This document shows positions 51,811 through 61,400 of a DNA stretch of 64,000 nucleotides, piece by piece. The notes under the pieces are model-generated. The model ran no database searches. It saw only the letters and a list, made by a program, of their open reading frames with translations, and was not told the DNA's origin. The number at the start of each line of letters is the position of its first letter. The first letter of the stretch is position 1. The position numbers and the translations under genes are program-made. Where the stretch lies: assembly GCF_051401765.1 (NCBI RefSeq), contig NW_027480449.1:248001-312000 (forward strand), given 5' to 3'. Source of the DNA: Calliopsis andreniformis. Its lineage: Eukaryota > Arthropoda > Insecta > Hymenoptera > Andrenidae.

Positions 51811-52700
51811 TGACACTGCTCCTGTCACTGCTCCTGACACTGACCCTGACACTGCTCCTGACACTGACTCTGCTCCTGACACTGACACTGCCACTGACAC
51901 TGCCCCTGACCCTGCTCCTGACACTGCTCCTGGCACTGACACTGCCCCTGACACTGCTCCTGACGCTGCACCTGACACTGACACTGCTCGTCACACTGCT
52001 CCTGACACTGACACTGCTCGTCACACTGCTCCTGACACTGACACTGGTCCTCACACTGCTCCTGACACCGACACTTGTCCTGACACTGTTCCTGAATCTG
52101 ACACTGGTCCTGACACTGCTCCTGACACTGACAGTGCTCCTCACACTGCTCCTGACACTGACACTGACACACCTCCTGGCACAGCTCCTGACACTGACAC
52201 AGGTCCTGTCACTGACACTGCTCTTCACACTGCTCCTGACACTGACACTGCTCCTCACACTGCTCCTGACACTGACACTGCACCTGAGAATGCTCCTGAC
52301 ACTGACGCTGCACCTGACACTGCTCCTGTCAGTGCTCCTGACACTGACACTGACACTGGTCCTGTCACTGACACTGCTCCTCACACTGCTCCTGACACCG
52401 ACACTTGTCCTGACACTGCTCCTGAATCTGACACTGGTCCTGACACTGCTCCTGACACTGATACTGCTCCTCACACTGCTCCTGACACTGACACTGCACC
52501 TGAGAATGCTCCTGACACTGACGCTGCACCTGACACTGCTCCTGTCACTGCTCCTGACACTGACACTGCTACTGACACTGACACTGCTCCAGACACTGGT
52601 CCTGACACTGCTCCTGACGCTGACACTGCTCCTGACACTGCTCCTGACACTGACACTGCTCCTGGCACTGACAGTGCTTCTGACACTGCTCCTGACATAG
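48111..52700 (+). CDS. Candidate mixed-phase repeat ORF (Leu/Thr, APDT, Leu/Thr), segment 6
   Basis: This 1,529-codon ATG frame is Leu/Thr phase for 286 residues, then APDT phase from 48969 to 51449 (827 residues), then Leu/Thr phase for 416 residues to the TAG at 52700. The first switch depends on the single-copy extra T at 48969. The second depends on the CCTGAACTG deletion at 51448, which lies exactly 4,230 bp after the same deletion at 47218. The ATG belongs to the ATAGATGTT word that marks a Glu-Ile-Asp-Val module in the APDT phase. Mixed-phase ORFs of this kind are best read as by-products of the open neighbouring phase. Confidence 0.2.
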   Translation: MLSLTLLLSLHLTLTLLPILRMLLTLLLSLTQLLRVLLALTLSLLLTLTLLLTLLLTLTLLLILTLTLLLTLLLTLLLTLTLFLTLLLKLLQTLTLLQPLTLLLTLLLSLTLLLSLTLLATLLLTLTLLLSLLLTQALLVILAMLPTQLLTLALVLTLLLTLTLPLTLPLTLLLTLLLTLTLLLPLFLTLLLTLTLLLSLALLLIQTLLVILTMFLTLLLTLLLTLTLALTLLQTLALLLSLLLTQTLTPTLLLSLTLTPTLLLTQLLTLTLLLTLLLTLLLTLTLSPDTAPDTDTGTATDHAADTDTAADPDNAPDTAPATDTDTAPDTTPEIAAVTDTSPVTAPDTDGAADPENAPDTAPDTDTAPGTAADTGTAAVPENTPESAPHTGTATDHAPDTDTATDTAPDTAPDTAPVTDTAPVTDTARHTAPNTDTAPVTAPDTATDPDTAPDTDTAADTDNAPATAPDTAPDTDIAPGTDSAPDTAPEIDTAPDTAPDTDTAPDTAPDTDTAPHTAPGTYTAADTDPNTDTAADTDNAPDTAPDTDTAPDTAPDTDTAPDTAPDTGPDTDACPDTAPETDTGPDTAPDTDTAPHTAPDSDTAPEKAPDTDAAPDTAPDAAPDTAPDTGTAPDTATDTDTAPDTAPDTDTSPDTAPDPAPDSDTAPDTAPDTDTGTDTDTAGDPDNAPDTAPVTDTDTAPDTTPEIAAVTDTSPVTAPYTDGAAHPENAPDTGPDTAADTGTAAVPENAPESAPHTDTAPDTAPDTDTDPNTAPDTDTTADTVPNIAADTDTAPDTGTVPDTAPDTDTAPATVPDTAAHKDTAPDTDTAPHTAPDTDTGTATGHAPDTDTAADPDNAPDAAPVTDTDTAPDTTPEIDAVTDTSPVTAPDTDAAADPENAPDTAPVTDTAPESAPDTGTAAVPENAPESGPHTDSAPDTAPGTDTVTAPDTDSAPDTATDTDTAPDTGTDTAPHTAPDTAPDTDPVPDTTPETAPDTDTAPATDTAPDTAPDIDTAPDTAPDIDTAPDTAPDTDTAPDTDTAPHTAPGTYTAADTIPNTDTAAHTDNAPDTAPDTGTAPDTAPETDTAPDTAPDTGPDTDACPDTAPETDTGPELLLTQTLLLTLLLTLTLHLRMLLTLTLHPTLLLTLHLTLLLTQALLLILPLTLTLLLTQLLTLTLLLTLLLTLLLTQTLLLTLLLILTLALTLTMLLTLTLLVILTMLLTQLQSLTLTLHLTLLLSLLLTLTLTLLLTLTLLLTLTLPLTLPLTLLLTLLLALTLPLTLLLTLHLTLTLLVTLLLTLTLLVTLLLTLTLVLTLLLTPTLVLTLFLNLTLVLTLLLTLTVLLTLLLTLTLTHLLAQLLTLTQVLSLTLLFTLLLTLTLLLTLLLTLTLHLRMLLTLTLHLTLLLSVLLTLTLTLVLSLTLLLTLLLTPTLVLTLLLNLTLVLTLLLTLILLLTLLLTLTLHLRMLLTLTLHLTLLLSLLLTLTLLLTLTLLQTLVLTLLLTLTLLLTLLLTLTLLLALTVLLTLLLT

Positions 52701-55700
52701 ACACTGCTCCAGACACTGCTCCTGATACTGACACTGCTCCTGACACTGCTCCTGACACTGACACTGCTCCTCACACTGCTCCTGGCACTGACACTGCTGC
52801 TGACACTGCTCCTAACAGAGACACTGCTGCTGATACTGTCAATGCTCCTGACACGGCTCCTGACACAGACACTGCTCCTGACACTGCTCCCGACACTGAC
52901 ACTGCTCCTGATACTGCTCCTGACACTGGTCCTGACACTGACGCTTGTCCTGACACTGCTCCTGAAACTGACACAGGTCCTGACACTGCTCCTGACAGAG
53001 ACACTGCCCCTCACACTGCTCCTGACTCTGACACTGCACCTGAGAATGCTCCTGACACTGACGCTGCACACGGCACTGCTCCTGACGCTGCACCTGACAC
53101 TGCTCCTGACACAGGCACTGCTCCTGATACTGCCACTGACACTGCTCCTGAGACTGACACTGCTCCGCATACTGCTCCTGGCACTGACACTGCTGCTGAC
53201 ACTGCTCCTAACACAGACACTGCTGCTGATACTGACAATGCTCCTGACACTGCTCCTGACACAGCTCCTGACACTGACACTGCTCCTCCCACTGTTCCTG
53301 ACACTGCTGCTCACACTGACACTGCTCCTGTCACTGGCACTGCTCCTGATACAGACACTGCTGGTGATCCTGACAATGTTCCTGACACTGCTCCTGACAC
53401 TGCTCTTGACACTGACACTGGCACTGACACAGCTCCAGACACTGGCACTGCTCCTGTCGCTGCTCCTGACACAGACACTGACCCCGACACTGCTCCTGTC
53501 TCTGACACTGATCCCGACACTGCTCCTGACACAGCTCCTGACACTGACACTGCTCCTGACACTGCTCCTGACACTGCTCCTGACTCTGACACTGCTCCTG
53601 ACACTGCTCCTGATACTGACACTGGCACTGCTACTGACCATGCTGCTGACACTGACACTGCTGCTGATCCTGACAATGCTCCTGACACTGCTCCAGCCAC
53701 TGACACTGACACTGCACCTGACACTACTCCTGAAATAGCTGCTGTCACTGACACTTCTCCTGTCACTGCTCCTGACACTGACGGTGCTGCTGATCCTGAG
53801 AATGCTCCTGACACTGCTCCTGACACTGACACTGCTCCTGGCACTGCTGCTGACACTGGCACTGCTGCTGATCCTGAGAATACCCCTGAATCTGCTCCTC
53901 ACACTGGCACTGCTACTGACCATGCTCCTGACACTGACACTGCCACTCACACCGCCCCTGACCCTGCTCCTGACACTGCTCCTGGCACTGACACTGCTCT
54001 TGACACTGCTCCTGACGCTGCACCTGACTCTGACACTTGTCCTGACACTGCTCCTGAAGCTGACACTGGTCCTGACTCTGCTCCTGACACTGACACTGCC
54101 ACTGACACTGCCCCTGACCCTGCTCCTGACACTGACACTGCTCCTCACACTGTCCTGACACTGCTCCTGACGCTGCACCTGACTCTGACACTTGTCCTGA
54201 CACTGCTCCTGAAGCTGACACAGGTCCTGACACTGCTCCTGACACTGACACTGCTCCTCACACTGCTCCTGACACTGACACTGCAACTGAGAATGCTCCT
54301 GACACTGACGCTGCACCTGACATTGCTCTATGTCACTGCTCCTGACACTGACACTGACACTGCTCCTGACACTGACACTGCTGCTGAAACTGACAATGCT
54401 CCTGACACTGCTCCTGACACTGCTCCTGACACAGGCACTGCTCCTGATACTGCCACTGACCCTGACACTGCTCCTGACACAGCTCCTGACACTGACACTG
54501 CACCTGTGAATGCTCCTGACACTGACGCTGCACCCGACACTGCTCCTGACGCTGCACCTGACTCTGCTCCTGACACAGGCACTGCTCCTGATACTGCCAC
54601 TGACCCTGACACTGCTCCTGACACAGCTCCTGACACTGACACTGCTCCTGACACTGCTCCTGACCCTGCTCCTGACTCAGACACTGCTCCTGACACTGCT
54701 CCTGATACTGACACTGGCACTGACACTGACCATGCTCCTGACACTGACACTGCTGGTGATCCTGACAATGCTCCTGACACAGCTCCAGTCACTGACACTG
54801 ACACTGCACCTGACACTACTCCTGAAATAGCTGCTGTCACTGACACTTCTCCTGTCACTGCTCCTGACACTGACGGTGCTGCTCATCCTGAGAATGCTCC
54901 TGATACTGGTCCTGACACTGCTGCTGACACTGGCACTGCTGCTGTTCCTGAGAATGCCCCTGAATCTGCTCCTCACACTGACACTGCTCCTGACACTGCT
55001 CCTGACACTGACACTGCTCCTAACACTGCTCCTGACACTGACACTACCGCTGACACTGTTCCTAACATAGCAGCTGACACTGACACTGCTCCTGACACTC
55101 GCACTGTACCTGACACTGCTCCTGACACTGACACTGATCCTGCCATTGTTCCTGACACTGCTGCTCACAAAGACACTGCTCCTCACACTGCTCCTGATAC
55201 TGACACTGGCACTGCTACTGGCCATGCTCCTGACACTGACACTGCTGCTGATCCTGACAATGCTCCTGACGCTGCTCCAGTCACTGACACTGACACTGCA
55301 CCTGACACTACTCCTGAAATAGATGCTGTCACTGACACTTCTCCTGTCACTGCTCCTGACACTGACGCTGCTGCCGATCCTGAGAATGCTCCTGACACTG
55401 CTCCTGTCACTGACACAGCTCCTGAGAGTGCTCCTGACACTGGCACTGCTGCTGTTCCTGAGAATGCCCCTGAATCTGGTCCTCACACTGACTCTGCTCC
55501 TGACACTGCTCCTGGCACTGACACTGTCACTGCTCCTGACACTGACTCTGCTCCTGACACTGCTACTGACACTGACACTGCTCCTGATACTGGCACTGAC
55601 ACTGCTCCTCACACTGCTCCTGACACTGCTCCTGACACTGACCCTGTTCCTGACACTACTCCTGAAACTGCTCCAGACACTGACACTGCTCCAGCCACTG

Positions 55701-58045
55701 ACACTGCTCCTGACACTGCTCCTGACATAGACACTGCTCCTGACACTGCTCCTGACATAGACACTGCTCCTGACACTGCTCCTGACACTGACACTGCTCC
55801 TGACACTGACACTGCTCCGCATACTGCTCCTGGCACTTACACTGCTGCTGACACTATTCCTAACACAGACACTGCTGCTCATACTGACAATGCTCCTGAC
55901 ACGGCTCCTGACACAGACACAGCTCCTGACACTGCTCCCGAAACTGACACTGCTCCTGATACTGCTCCTGACACTGGTCCTGACACTGACGCTTGTCCTG
56001 ACACTGCTCCTGAAACTGACACTGGTCCTGACACTGCTCCTGACACAGACACTGCTCCTTACACTGCTCCTGACTCTGACACTGCACCTGAGAATGCTCC
56101 TGACACTGACGCTGCACCCGACACTGCTCCTGACGCTGCACCTGACACTGCTCCTGACACAGGCACTGCTCCTGATACTGCCACTGACCCTGACACTGCT
56201 CCTGACACAGCTCCTGACACTGACACTGCTCCTGACACTGCTCCTGACCCTGCTCCTGACTCAGACACTGCTCCTGACACTGCTCCTGATACTGACACTG
56301 GCACTGACACTGACCATGCTCCTGACACTGACACTGCTGGTGATCCTGACAATGCTCCTGACACAGCTCCAGTCACTGACACTGACACTGCACCTGACAC
56401 TGCTCCTGTCACTGCTCCTGACACTGACCCTGACACTGCTCCTGACACTGACTCTGCTCCTGACACTGACACTGCCACTGACACTGCCCCTGACCCTGCT
56501 CCTGACACTGCTCCTGGCACTGACACTGCCCCTGACACTGTTCCTGAACGCTGCACTGACACTGACACTGCTCGTCACACTGCTCCTGACACTGACACTG
56601 CTCGTCACACTGCTCCTGACACTGACACTGGTCCTCACACTGCTCCTGACACCGACACTTGTCCTGACACTGCTCCTGAATCTGACACTGGTCCTGACAC
56701 TGCTCCTGACACTGACAGTGCTCCTCACACTGCTCCTGACACTGACACTGACACACCTCCTGGCACAGCTCCTGACACTGACACAGGTCCTGTCACTGAC
56801 ACTGCTCCTCACACTGCTCCTGACACTGACACTGCTCCTCACACTGCTCCTGACACTGACACTGCACCTGAGAATGCTCCTGACACTGACGCTGCACCTG
56901 ACACTGCTCCTGTCAGTGCTCCTGACACTGACACTGACACTGGTCCTGTCACTGACACTGCTCCTCACACTGCTCCTGACACCGACACTTGTCCTGACAC
57001 TGCTCCTGAATCTGACACTGGTCCTGACACTGCTCCTGACACTGATACTGCTCCTCACACTGCTCCTGACACTGACACTGCACCTGAGAATGCTCCTGAC
57101 ACTGACGCTGCACCTGACACTGCTCCTGTCACTGCTCCTGACACTGACACTGCTACTGACACTGACACTGCTCCAGACACTGGTCCTGACACTGCTCCTG
57201 ACGCTGACACTGCTCCTGACACTGCTCCTGACACTGACACTGCTGCTGATCCTGACAATGCTCCTGACGCTGCTCCTGACACAGATCCTGACACTGACAC
57301 TGCTCCTGGCACTGACAGTGCTTCTGACACTGCTCCTGACATAGACACTGCTCCAGACACTGCTCCTGATACTGACACTGCTCCTGACACTGCTCCTGAC
57401 ACTGACACTGCTCCTCACACTGCTCCTGGCACTGACACTGCTGCTGACACTGCTCCTAACACAGACACTGCTGCTGATACTGTCAATGCTCCTGACACGG
57501 CTCCTGACACAGACACTGCTCCTGACACTGCTCCCGACACTGACACTGCTCCTGATACTGCTCCTGACACTGGTCCTGACACTGACGCTTGTCCTGACAC
57601 TGCTCCTGAAACTGACACAGGTCCTGACACTGCTCCTGACAGAGACACTGCCCCTCACACTGCTCCTGACTCTGACACTGCACCTGAGAATGCTGCTGAC
57701 ACTGACGCTGCACCCGGCACTGCTCCTGACGCTGCACCTGACACTGCTCCTGACACAGGCACTGCTCCTGATACTGCCACTGACACTGCTCCTGACCCTG
57801 CTCCTGACACTGCTCCTGACACTGACACTGCTCCTGACACTGCTCCTGACACTGACAGTGCTCCTGACACTGCTCCTGACACTGACACTGACACACCTCC
57901 TGGCACTGCTCCTGACACTGACACTGGTCCTGTCACTGACACTGCTCCTCACACTGCTCCTGACACTGACACTGCTCCTCACACTGCTCCTGACACTGAC
58001 ACTGCTCCTCACACTGCTCCTGACACTGACACTGCTCCTCACTGA
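51449..58045 (+). CDS. Candidate Asp/Thr/Ala/Pro repeat frame, segment 7 (only ATG at 54293)
   Basis: APDT phase is open from 51449 to the TGA at 58043-58045, about 2,198 codons. A Leu-rich 60-residue cassette sits at 54152-54331, and the only ATG-started frame (54293, 1,250 codons) begins inside it. Near 56547-56556 a +1 and a -1 within about ten bases replace D-A-A-P with the local string P-E-R-C-T and restore the phase. This is seen in one copy only. The frame ends where the hexamer lattice is broken at 58040/58041. As elsewhere there is no identifiable domain or start signal. Confidence 0.28.
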   Translation, partial: TAPDTDTAPYTAPDSDTAPENAPDTDAAPDTAPDAAPDTAPDTGTAPDTATDPDTAPDTAPDTDTAPDTAPDPAPDSDTAPDTAPDTDTGTDTDHAPDTDTAGDPDNAPDTAPVTDTDTAPDTAPVTAPDTDPDTAPDTDSAPDTDTATDTAPDPAPDTAPGTDTAPDTAPDAAPDTDTARHTAPDTDTARHTAPDTDTGPHTAPDTDTCPDTVPESDTGPDTAPDTDSAPHTAPDTDTDTPPGTAPDTDTGPVTDTALHTAPDTDTAPHTAPDTDTAPENAPDTDAAPDTAPVSAPDTDTDTGPVTDTAPHTAPDTDTCPDTAPESDTGPDTAPDTDTAPHTAPDTDTAPENAPDTDAAPDTAPVTAPDTDTATDTDTAPDTGPDTAPDADTAPDTAPDTDTAPGTDSASDTAPDIDTAPDTAPDTDTAPDTAPDTDTAPHTAPGTDTAADTAPNRDTAADTVNAPDTAPDTDTAPDTAPDTDTAPDTAPDTGPDTDACPDTAPETDTGPDTAPDRDTAPHTAPDSDTAPENAPDTDAAHGTAPDAAPDTAPDTGTAPDTATDTAPETDTAPHTAPGTDTAADTAPNTDTAADTDNAPDTAPDTAPDTDTAPPTVPDTAAHTDTAPVTGTAPDTDTAGDPDNVPDTAPDTALDTDTGTDTAPDTGTAPVAAPDTDTDPDTAPVSDTDPDTAPDTAPDTDTAPDTAPDTAPDSDTAPDTAPDTDTGTATDHAADTDTAADPDNAPDTAPATDTDTAPDTTPEIAAVTDTSPVTAPDTDGAADPENAPDTAPDTDTAPGTAADTGTAADPENTPESAPHTGTATDHAPDTDTATHTAPDPAPDTAPGTDTALDTAPDAAPDSDTCPDTAPEADTGPDSAPDTDTATDTAPDPAPDTDTAPHTVLTLLLTLHLTLTLVLTLLLKLTQVLTLLLTLTLLLTLLLTLTLQLRMLLTLTLHLTLLYVTAPDTDTDTAPDTDTAAETDNAPDTAPDTAPDTGTAPDTATDPDTAPDTAPDTDTAPVNAPDTDAAPDTAPDAAPDSAPDTGTAPDTATDPDTAPDTAPDTDTAPDTAPDPAPDSDTAPDTAPDTDTGTDTDHAPDTDTAGDPDNAPDTAPVTDTDTAPDTTPEIAAVTDTSPVTAPDTDGAAHPENAPDTGPDTAADTGTAAVPENAPESAPHTDTAPDTAPDTDTAPNTAPDTDTTADTVPNIAADTDTAPDTRTVPDTAPDTDTDPAIVPDTAAHKDTAPHTAPDTDTGTATGHAPDTDTAADPDNAPDAAPVTDTDTAPDTTPEIDAVTDTSPVTAPDTDAAADPENAPDTAPVTDTAPESAPDTGTAAVPENAPESGPHTDSAPDTAPGTDTVTAPDTDSAPDTATDTDTAPDTGTDTAPHTAPDTAPDTDPVPDTTPETAPDTDTAPATDTAPDTAPDIDTAPDTAPDIDTAPDTAPDTDTAPDTDTAPHTAPGTYTAADTIPNTDTAAHTDNAPDTAPDTDTAPDTAPETDTAPDTAPDTGPDTDACPDTAPETDTGPDTAPDTDTAPYTAPDSDTAPENAPDTDAAPDTAPDAAPDTAPDTGTAPDTATDPDTAPDTAPDTDTAPDTAPDPAPDSDTAPDTAPDTDTGTDTDHAPDTDTAGDPDNAPDTAPVTDTDTAPDTAPVTAPDTDPDTAPDTDSAPDTDTATDTAPDPAPDTAPGTDTAPDTVPERCTDTDTARHTAPDTDTARHTAPDTDTGPHTAPDTDTCPDTAPESDTGPDTAPDTDSAPHTAPDTDTDTPPGTAPDTDTGPVTDTAPHTAPDTDTAPHTAPDTDTAPENAPDTDAAPDTAPVSAPDTDTDTGPVTDTAPHTAPDTDTCPDTAPESDTGPDTAPDTDTAPHTAPDTDTAPENAPDTDAAPDTAPVTAPDTDTATDTDTAPDTGPDTAPDADTAPDTAPDTDTAADPDNAPDAAPDTDPDTDTAPGTDSASDTAPDIDTAPDTAPDTDTAPDTAPDTDTAPHTAPGTDTAADTAPNTDTAADTVNAPDTAPDTDTAPDTAPDTDTAPDTAPDTGPDTDACPDTAPETDTGPDTAPDRDTAPHTAPDSDTAPENAADTDAAPGTAPDAAPDTAPDTGTAPDTATDTAPDPAPDTAPDTDTAPDTAPDTDSAPDTAPDTDTDTPPGTAPDTDTGPVTDTAPHTAPDTDTAPHTAPDTDTAPHTAPDTDTAPH
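54152..54331 (+). other. Compensated frameshift cassette, copy 4
   Basis: It lies 31,482 bp after copy 2 and shares the A-P-H-T left flank. It contains the ATG at 54293 that opens a 1,250-codon frame. Confidence 0.9.
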
Positions 58046-58424
58046 CAGTGCTCCTGGCACTGCTCCTGACACTGACACTGGTCCTGTCACTGACACTGCT
58101 CGTCACACTGCTCCTGACACTGACACTGCTCCTCACACTGCTCCTGACACTGACACTGCTCCTCACACTGCTCCTGACACTGACACTGCTCCTGACACTG
58201 CTGCTGACACTGACACTGCTCCTGACACTGACACTGCTCCGCATACTGCTCCTGGCACTGACACTGCTGCTGACACTGCTCCTAACACAGACACTGCTGC
58301 TGATACTGACAATGCTCCTGACACTGCTCCTGACACAGCTCCTGACACTGACACTGCTCCTCCCACAGTTCCTGACACTGCTGCTCACACTGACACTGCT
58401 CCTGTCACTGGCCACTGCTCCTGA
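57486..58424 (+). CDS. Short mixed-phase repeat ORF across the 58 kb junction
   Basis: This is an ATG-to-TGA frame of 312 codons. It is Leu/Thr phase to 58040, then APDT phase from 58041 to the V-T-G-H-C-S ending at 58424. The switch is caused by the break in the 6-bp register at the junction, not by a single-base indel. The APDT part matches 41411-41794 at an offset of 16,630 bp. It is probably not an independent gene. Confidence 0.12.
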   Translation: MLLTRLLTQTLLLTLLPTLTLLLILLLTLVLTLTLVLTLLLKLTQVLTLLLTETLPLTLLLTLTLHLRMLLTLTLHPALLLTLHLTLLLTQALLLILPLTLLLTLLLTLLLTLTLLLTLLLTLTVLLTLLLTLTLTHLLALLLTLTLVLSLTLLLTLLLTLTLLLTLLLTLTLLLTLLLTLTLLLTDSAPGTAPDTDTGPVTDTARHTAPDTDTAPHTAPDTDTAPHTAPDTDTAPDTAADTDTAPDTDTAPHTAPGTDTAADTAPNTDTAADTDNAPDTAPDTAPDTDTAPPTVPDTAAHTDTAPVTGHCS

Positions 58425-61400
58425 TACAGACACTGCTGGTGATCCTGACAATGTTCCTGACACTGCTCCTGACACTGCTCCTGACACTGACACTGGCACT
58501 GACACAGCTCCAGACACTGGCACTGCTCCTGTCGCTGCTCCTGACACAGACACTGACCCCGACACTGCTCCTGTCTCTGACACTGATCCCGACACTGCTC
58601 CTGACACAGCTCCTGACACTGACACTGCTCCTGACACTGCTCCTGACACTGCTCCTGACTCTGACACTGCTCCTGACACTGCTCCTGATACTGACACTGG
58701 CACTGCTACTGACCATGCTGCTGACACTGACACTGCTGCCGATCCTGACAATGCTCCTGACACTGCTCCAGCCACTGACACTGACACTGCACCTGACACT
58801 ACTCCTGAAATAGCTGCTGTCACTGACACTTCTCCTGTCACTGCTCCTGACACTGACGGTGCTGCTGATCCTGAGAATGCTCCTCACACTGCTCCTGACA
58901 CTGACACTGCTCCTGGCACTGCTGCTGGCACTGGCACTGCTGCTGATCCTGAGAATACCCCTGAATCTGCTCCTCACACTGGCACTGCTACTGACCATGC
59001 TCCTGACACTGACACTGCCACTGACACTGCCCCTGACCCTGCTCCTGACACTGCTCCTGGCACTGACACTGCTCCTGACACTGCTCCTGACGCTGCACCT
59101 GACTCTGACACTTGTCCTGACACTGCTCCTGAAGCTGACACTGGTCCTGACACTGCTCCTGACACTGACACTGCCACTGACACTGCCCCTGACCCTGCTC
59201 CTGACACTGCTCCTGGCACTGACACTGTCCTGACACTGCTCCTGACGCTGCACCTGACTCTGACACTTGTCCTGACACTGCTCCTGAAGCTGACACAGGT
59301 CCTGACACTGCTTCTGACACTGACACTGCTCCTCACACTGCTCCTGACACTGACACTGCAACTGAGAATGCTCCTGACACTGACGCTGCACCTGACATTG
59401 CTCTATGTCACTGCTCCTGACACTGACACTGACACTGCTCCTGTCACTGACACTGCTCCTGACACTGACACTGCTCCAGACACTGCTCCTGACACAGGCA
59501 CTGCTCCTGATACTGCCACTGACCCTGACACTGCTCCTGACACTGACACTGCTGCTGAAACTGACAATGCTCCTGACACTGCTCCTGACACTGCTCCTGA
59601 CACAGGCACTGCTCCTGATACTGCCACTGACCCTGACACTGCTCCTGACACAGCTCCTGACACTGACACTGCACCTGTGAATGCTCCTGACACTGACGCT
59701 GCACCCGACACTGCTCCTGACGCTGCACCTGACTCTGCTCCTGACACAGGCACTGCTCCTGATACTGCCACTGGCCCTGACACTGCTCCTGACACAGCTC
59801 CTGACACTGACACTGCTCCTGACACTGCTCCTGACCCTGCTCCTGACTCAGACACTGCTCCTGACACTGCTCCTGATACTGACACTGGCACTGACACTGA
59901 CCATGCTCCTGACACTGACACTGCTGGTGATCCTGACAATGCTCCTGACACAGCTCCAGTCACTGACACTGACACTGCACCTGACACTACTCCTGAAATA
60001 GCTGCTGTCACTGACACTTCTCCTGTCACTGCTCCTGACACTGACGGTGCTGCTCATCCTGAGAATGCTCCTGATACTGGTCCTCACACTGCTGCTGACA
60101 CTGGCACTGCTGCTGTTCCTGAGAATGCCCCTGAATCTGCTCCTCACACTGACACTGCTCCTGACACTGCTCCTGACACTGACACTGCTCCTAACACTGC
60201 TCCTGACACTGACACTACCGCTGACACTGTTCCTAACATAGCAGCTGACACTGACACTGCTCCTGACACTCGCACTGTACCTGACACTGCTCCTGACACT
60301 GACACTGATCCTGCCACTGTTCCTGACACTGCTGCTCACAAAGACACTGCTCCTGACACTGACACTGCTCCTCACACTGCTCCTGATACTGACACTGGCA
60401 CTGCTACTGGCCATGCTCCTGACACTGACACTGCTGCTGATCCTGACAATGCTCCTGACGCTGCTCCAGTCACTGACACTGACACTGCACCTGACACTAC
60501 TCCTGAAATAGATGTTGTCACTGACACTTCTCCTGTCACTGCACCTGACACTGACGCTGCTGCCGATCCTGAGAATGCTCCTGACACTGCTCCTGTCACT
60601 GACGCAGCTCCTGAGAGTGCTCCTGGCACTGACACTGTCACTGCTCCTGACACTGACTCTGCTCCTGACACTGCTACTGACACTGACACTGCTCCTGATA
60701 CTGACACTGACACTGCTCCTCACACTGCTCCTGACACTGCTCCTGACACTGACCCTGTTCCTGACACTACTCCTGAAACTGCTCCAGACACTGACACTGC
60801 TCCAGCCACTGACACTGCTCCTGACACTGCTCCTGTCACTGACACTGCTCCTGTCACTGACATTGCTCGCCACACTGCTCCTAACACTGACACTGCTCCT
60901 GTCACTGCTCCTGACACAGGCACTGCTGGTGATCCTGGCAATGCTCCCTACACAGCTCCTGACATTGGCACTGGTCCTGACTCTGCTCCTGACACTGACG
61001 CTGCCACTGACACTGCCCCTGACCCTGCTCCTGACACTGCTCCTGACACTGACACTGCTCCTCCCACTGTTCCTGACACTGCTGCTCACACTGACACTGC
61101 TCCTGTCACTGGCACTGCTCCTGATACAGACACTGCTGGTGATCCTGACAATGTTCCTGACACTGCTCCTGACACTGCTCCTGACACTGACACTGGCACT
61201 GACACTGCTCCAGACACTGGCACTGCTCCTGTCGCTGCTCCTGACACAGACACTGACCCCGACACTGCTCCTGTCTCTGACACTGACCCCGACACTGCTC
61301 CTGACACAGCTCCTGACACTTACACTGCTCCTGACACTGCTCCTGACACTGCTCCTGACTCTGACACTGCTCCTGACACTGCTCCTGATACTGACACTGG

